From an uncultured Bacteroidales bacterium (GTDB lineage: Bacteria > Bacteroidota > Bacteroidia > Bacteroidales > Paludibacteraceae): 22,167 nt of DNA. Within the stretch, counting starts at the first letter, position 1, and every line of letters begins with the position of its first letter. The stretch covers positions 1 to 22,167 of the forward strand of contig CAIYTJ010000609.1 in NCBI GenBank assembly GCA_903929065.1. The letters are read 5' to 3'. The notes beneath the pieces were generated by a model. That model was not told the DNA's origin. It made no database searches and saw only the letters and a program-made list of their open reading frames with translations. Positions 22,114-22,167 of the stretch are shown here, one piece after another. The position numbers and the translations under genes were made by a program.

Positions 22114-22167
22114 ATTATTTTGATAATTTATTGATTTATACCTGTATTAATACCGTTGTTTTTGAAG

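Overview
This looks like a chromosomal segment from a Bacteroidota bacterium, most likely order Bacteroidales. The evidence is a tmRNA with the proteolysis tag GENNYALAA, promoters of the Bacteroidota type (-7 TAnnTTTG) in front of several genes, the large form of IspG with an extra middle domain, a zapB-like/zapA/rny gene order, secreted proteins with MKK...AQ-type signals or lipoboxes, and a MetH without a fused reactivation domain. Most of the window is housekeeping DNA with no phage, transposon, CRISPR or defence operon.

Layout, left to right. An outer-membrane beta-barrel gene (minus) is separated by a near-perfect bidirectional terminator from ssrA (tmRNA, minus). Then, all on the minus strand, come rny (RNase Y), zapA, a zapB-like coiled-coil gene and a SulP-family anion transporter. 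The SulP gene is divergent from ispG (plus), which is followed by an unrecognised predicted outer-membrane protein, an S41 peptidase-like lipoprotein, a TrmH/SpoU RNA methyltransferase, an eIF1/SUI1-like factor and a 42-residue predicted lipoprotein. A convergent minus-strand gene encodes a DUF5009/HGSNAT-like multipass acyltransferase. Next is a compositionally odd island: a consensus promoter, an array of 41-bp tandem repeats and an AT-rich gene of unknown function. This abuts a large AddA/RecB-like helicase-nuclease (plus). Convergent with it is a DbpA-type DEAD-box helicase (minus), followed upstream by metH and gpmI (both minus), the latter with its own terminator.

The genes serve central tasks: RNA decay and ribosome rescue (rny, ssrA), division (zapA), isoprenoid synthesis (ispG), RNA modification and ribosome work (trmH-like, dbpA-like, SUI1), recombination repair (addA), methionine and folate metabolism (metH) and glycolysis (gpmI).

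The two most unusual signals are non-coding. First, four intergenic arrays are built from one degenerate 7-bp unit family (RGTTGAY/GGYAAGC-like), two of them arranged as face-to-face inverted arrays. Second, four clear plus one decayed copies of a 41-bp repeat alternate as A-B-A-B. They lie just downstream of the best promoter in the window, so they are probably transcribed as the leader of the unknown gene and perhaps of addA.
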